This document shows, piece after piece, positions 4,618 through 5,600 of a stretch of 5,600 bases of DNA. The stretch covers positions 1 through 5,600 of the forward strand of contig JBKQPR010000255.1 of assembly GCA_052144935.1 (NCBI GenBank), written 5' to 3'. The notes under the pieces are model-generated. The model saw only the letters and a list, made by a program, of their open reading frames with translations, ran no database searches and was not told where the DNA came from. Each line of letters opens with the position of its first letter. Position 1 is the first letter of the stretch. The DNA comes from JOPF133 sp052144935 (lineage in GTDB: Bacteria; Acidobacteriota; Terriglobia; Bryobacterales; Bryobacteraceae). A program made the position numbers and the translations under genes.

Positions 4618-5600
4618 GGCAACGGCACCTTCACTTCCACCTCGGTTCCCCCTCCGGGTTGGCTCGCCAGGCGCAGTTCGCCGCCCAGCCGCTCCGCGCG
4701 CTCGCGCATCCCGATTAGTCCGAAATGCCCGCCTTGCGACGAAAACACGTCCTGCTGATCGAAGCCGCGCCCGTTGTCCACAATCCGCAGAAAGAGCCGG
4801 CGCGCTTCCATGTCGAGCTTGACCCGGATTTTGCTCGCGCCGGCGTGTTTGAGAACGTTGGTCACCGCCTCCTGCGCGATCCGCAGCAACTGCTGCTCCG
4901 CCTCTTCCGCCAGAGCCGTCCGCGGCCCGCTGACATCCACGTCCACGTCAACCCCCGACCCCGCCGTCCACTGCCGCGTGCTCGATTCCAGAGCCGCCGC
5001 CAGATCCTGCCCTTCCAGAACCGAAGCCCTCAGGTCCATCACCGAACGCCGCGCCTCCGTCAGGCTGTGCCGCGCCATCTTCCGCGCCACGTCCAGGTAC
5101 TTGCGCGCCGGCGCCGTCGCGTCCGGCAGGCACATGGCGACCGCGTCGAGCTGCGAAGAGATGCCCACAAATCCCTGCGCCAGCGTGTCGTGAATCTCGC
5201 GCGCCAGCCTGGCCCGCTCATCCAGCACCACCGCGAACCGGTAGCGGATCTGCCGCACACGCAGCCGGAACACCGCCCACGCGCCGGCCAGCGCCAGCGC
5301 CGCGCACAGCGAGCGGAACCATGCCGTCTCGTAGAACTGCGGCAATAATTCGAAGGAGTACGATTCCTCGCTAGTCGGCCCGCCTGGCAGATTGGCTCTC
5401 ACCGTAAACCGGTAGCTGCCGTGCCGCAGGCTGTTGTAGTCGATCACCCGCCGGCCCCCGGCCCGCACCCACTGCGCGTCCAGCCCTTCCAGCTTGTAGG
5501 AGTACTGCACCCGCTCCGGCGCACTGAGGTGGATCGCGGTGTAGCCGACCTGAATGCGCTGGCTCGCCGGCGCCAGTTGCGCCGCGCGCCCGAGATCCAC
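4614..5600 (-). CDS. Y_Y_Y-domain sensor histidine kinase (NarL/DesK-type), 5' part outside window
   Basis: Only the C-terminal 328 residues are visible; the frame is open through the right edge, so the apparent GTG at 5600 need not be the start. Order along the visible part: a Y_Y_Y periplasmic domain (about 15-85; YSYKLEGLDAQWVRAGG, GSYRFTVRANLPGG), then one membrane segment (about 94-113; WFRSLCAALALAGAWAVFRL). A HisKA_3 dimerisation domain follows, with the phospho-acceptor H137 in LAREIHDTLAQGFVGISSQL. The HATPase_c domain comes last, with N box QEAVTNVLKHAG (N248), G1 box DNGRGFD (275-281), G2 box GLIGMRERAERLGGEL and a final GGGTEVEV. In this family, propeller repeats usually precede the Y_Y_Y domain, so a large sensor region is expected upstream. 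It should autophosphorylate and pass phosphate to the regulator encoded immediately after it. Confidence 0.95.
   Translation of the reverse strand: MDLGRAAQLAPASQRIQVGYTAIHLSAPERVQYSYKLEGLDAQWVRAGGRRVIDYNSLRHGSYRFTVRANLPGGPTSEESYSFELLPQFYETAWFRSLCAALALAGAWAVFRLRVRQIRYRFAVVLDERARLAREIHDTLAQGFVGISSQLDAVAMCLPDATAPARKYLDVARKMARHSLTEARRSVMDLRASVLEGQDLAAALESSTRQWTAGSGVDVDVDVSGPRTALAEEAEQQLLRIAQEAVTNVLKHAGASKIRVKLDMEARRLFLRIVDNGRGFDQQDVFSSQGGHFGLIGMRERAERLGGELRLASQPGGGTEVEVKVPLP

Noticed and set aside
4000..4758. Long plus-strand open frame (252 aa) opposite the response regulator
   Set aside because: Its sequence is the complement of the clearly coding regulator gene. It lacks a family motif, and its composition (H, Q, R, G rich) is typical of an antisense shadow in GC-rich DNA.
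4725..5348. Plus-strand open frame opposite the histidine kinase
   Set aside because: Arginine/proline/histidine-rich shadow of a well-supported kinase on the other strand; no motifs.
1..5600. CRISPR array, tRNA or rRNA genes, transposase or integrase
   Set aside because: No regularly spaced short repeats, no tRNA-like or rRNA-like segment and no DDE, serine or tyrosine recombinase motif could be seen on either strand.

Overview
The window is GC-rich bacterial DNA. Every gene I can support lies on the minus strand, so the biological reading direction is right to left. The mix is a Y_Y_Y-domain NarL-type histidine kinase with a LuxR-type response regulator, a long-form Crp/Fnr regulator, a DUF2934-like protein, and small helical proteins next to an HNH nuclease. 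That mix resembles soil Acidobacteriota (Solibacter-like). This taxonomic guess is an inference from gene content, not from a marker gene.

Layout from right to left. (1) 5600-4614 holds the C-terminal 328 residues of a membrane sensor kinase whose start lies outside the window. (2) 4617-3994 is its response regulator, overlapping the kinase by 4 bases. (3) 3945-2248 is a co-directional three-gene block: a 228-aa protein, a 112-aa helical protein and an HNH endonuclease broken by two frameshifts. (4) 2182-2007 is a second copy of the last 57 codons of the response regulator, cut off from any receiver domain. (5) 1999-1823 may be a tiny CxxC protein or remnant. (6) 1580-828 is a frame-disrupted Crp/Fnr regulator with a good ribosome binding site. 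(7) About 774-676 holds a weak terminator candidate and then a near-consensus sigma-70-type promoter. (8) 638-405 is a 77-aa protein, overlapping a DUF2934-like reading frame (415 to about 27) with three apparent frameshifts.

The most striking structure is a pair of direct repeats, 2007-2182 and 3994-4169 (176 bp, 9 mismatches), which bracket the three-gene block exactly 1987 bp apart. All nine differences fall at third codon positions and the 57 encoded residues are identical. Both copies therefore diverged while under protein-level selection, which argues against a recent local duplication. One economical explanation is a cassette that integrated at the 3' end of the response-regulator gene and brought its own version of that end, leaving the resident 3' end displaced on the far side. 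A truncated paralogue is the main alternative.

As a working unit, the kinase and regulator form a two-component system that presumably senses an extracytoplasmic signal and controls transcription. The three-gene block could be co-transcribed from the same promoter, because it starts 48 bases after the regulator stop and no convincing terminator intervenes. At least six apparent indels, and probably seven, lie between about 230 and 2710, whereas no break is visible in the genes to the right of 2850. The left half is either decaying or poorly sequenced.
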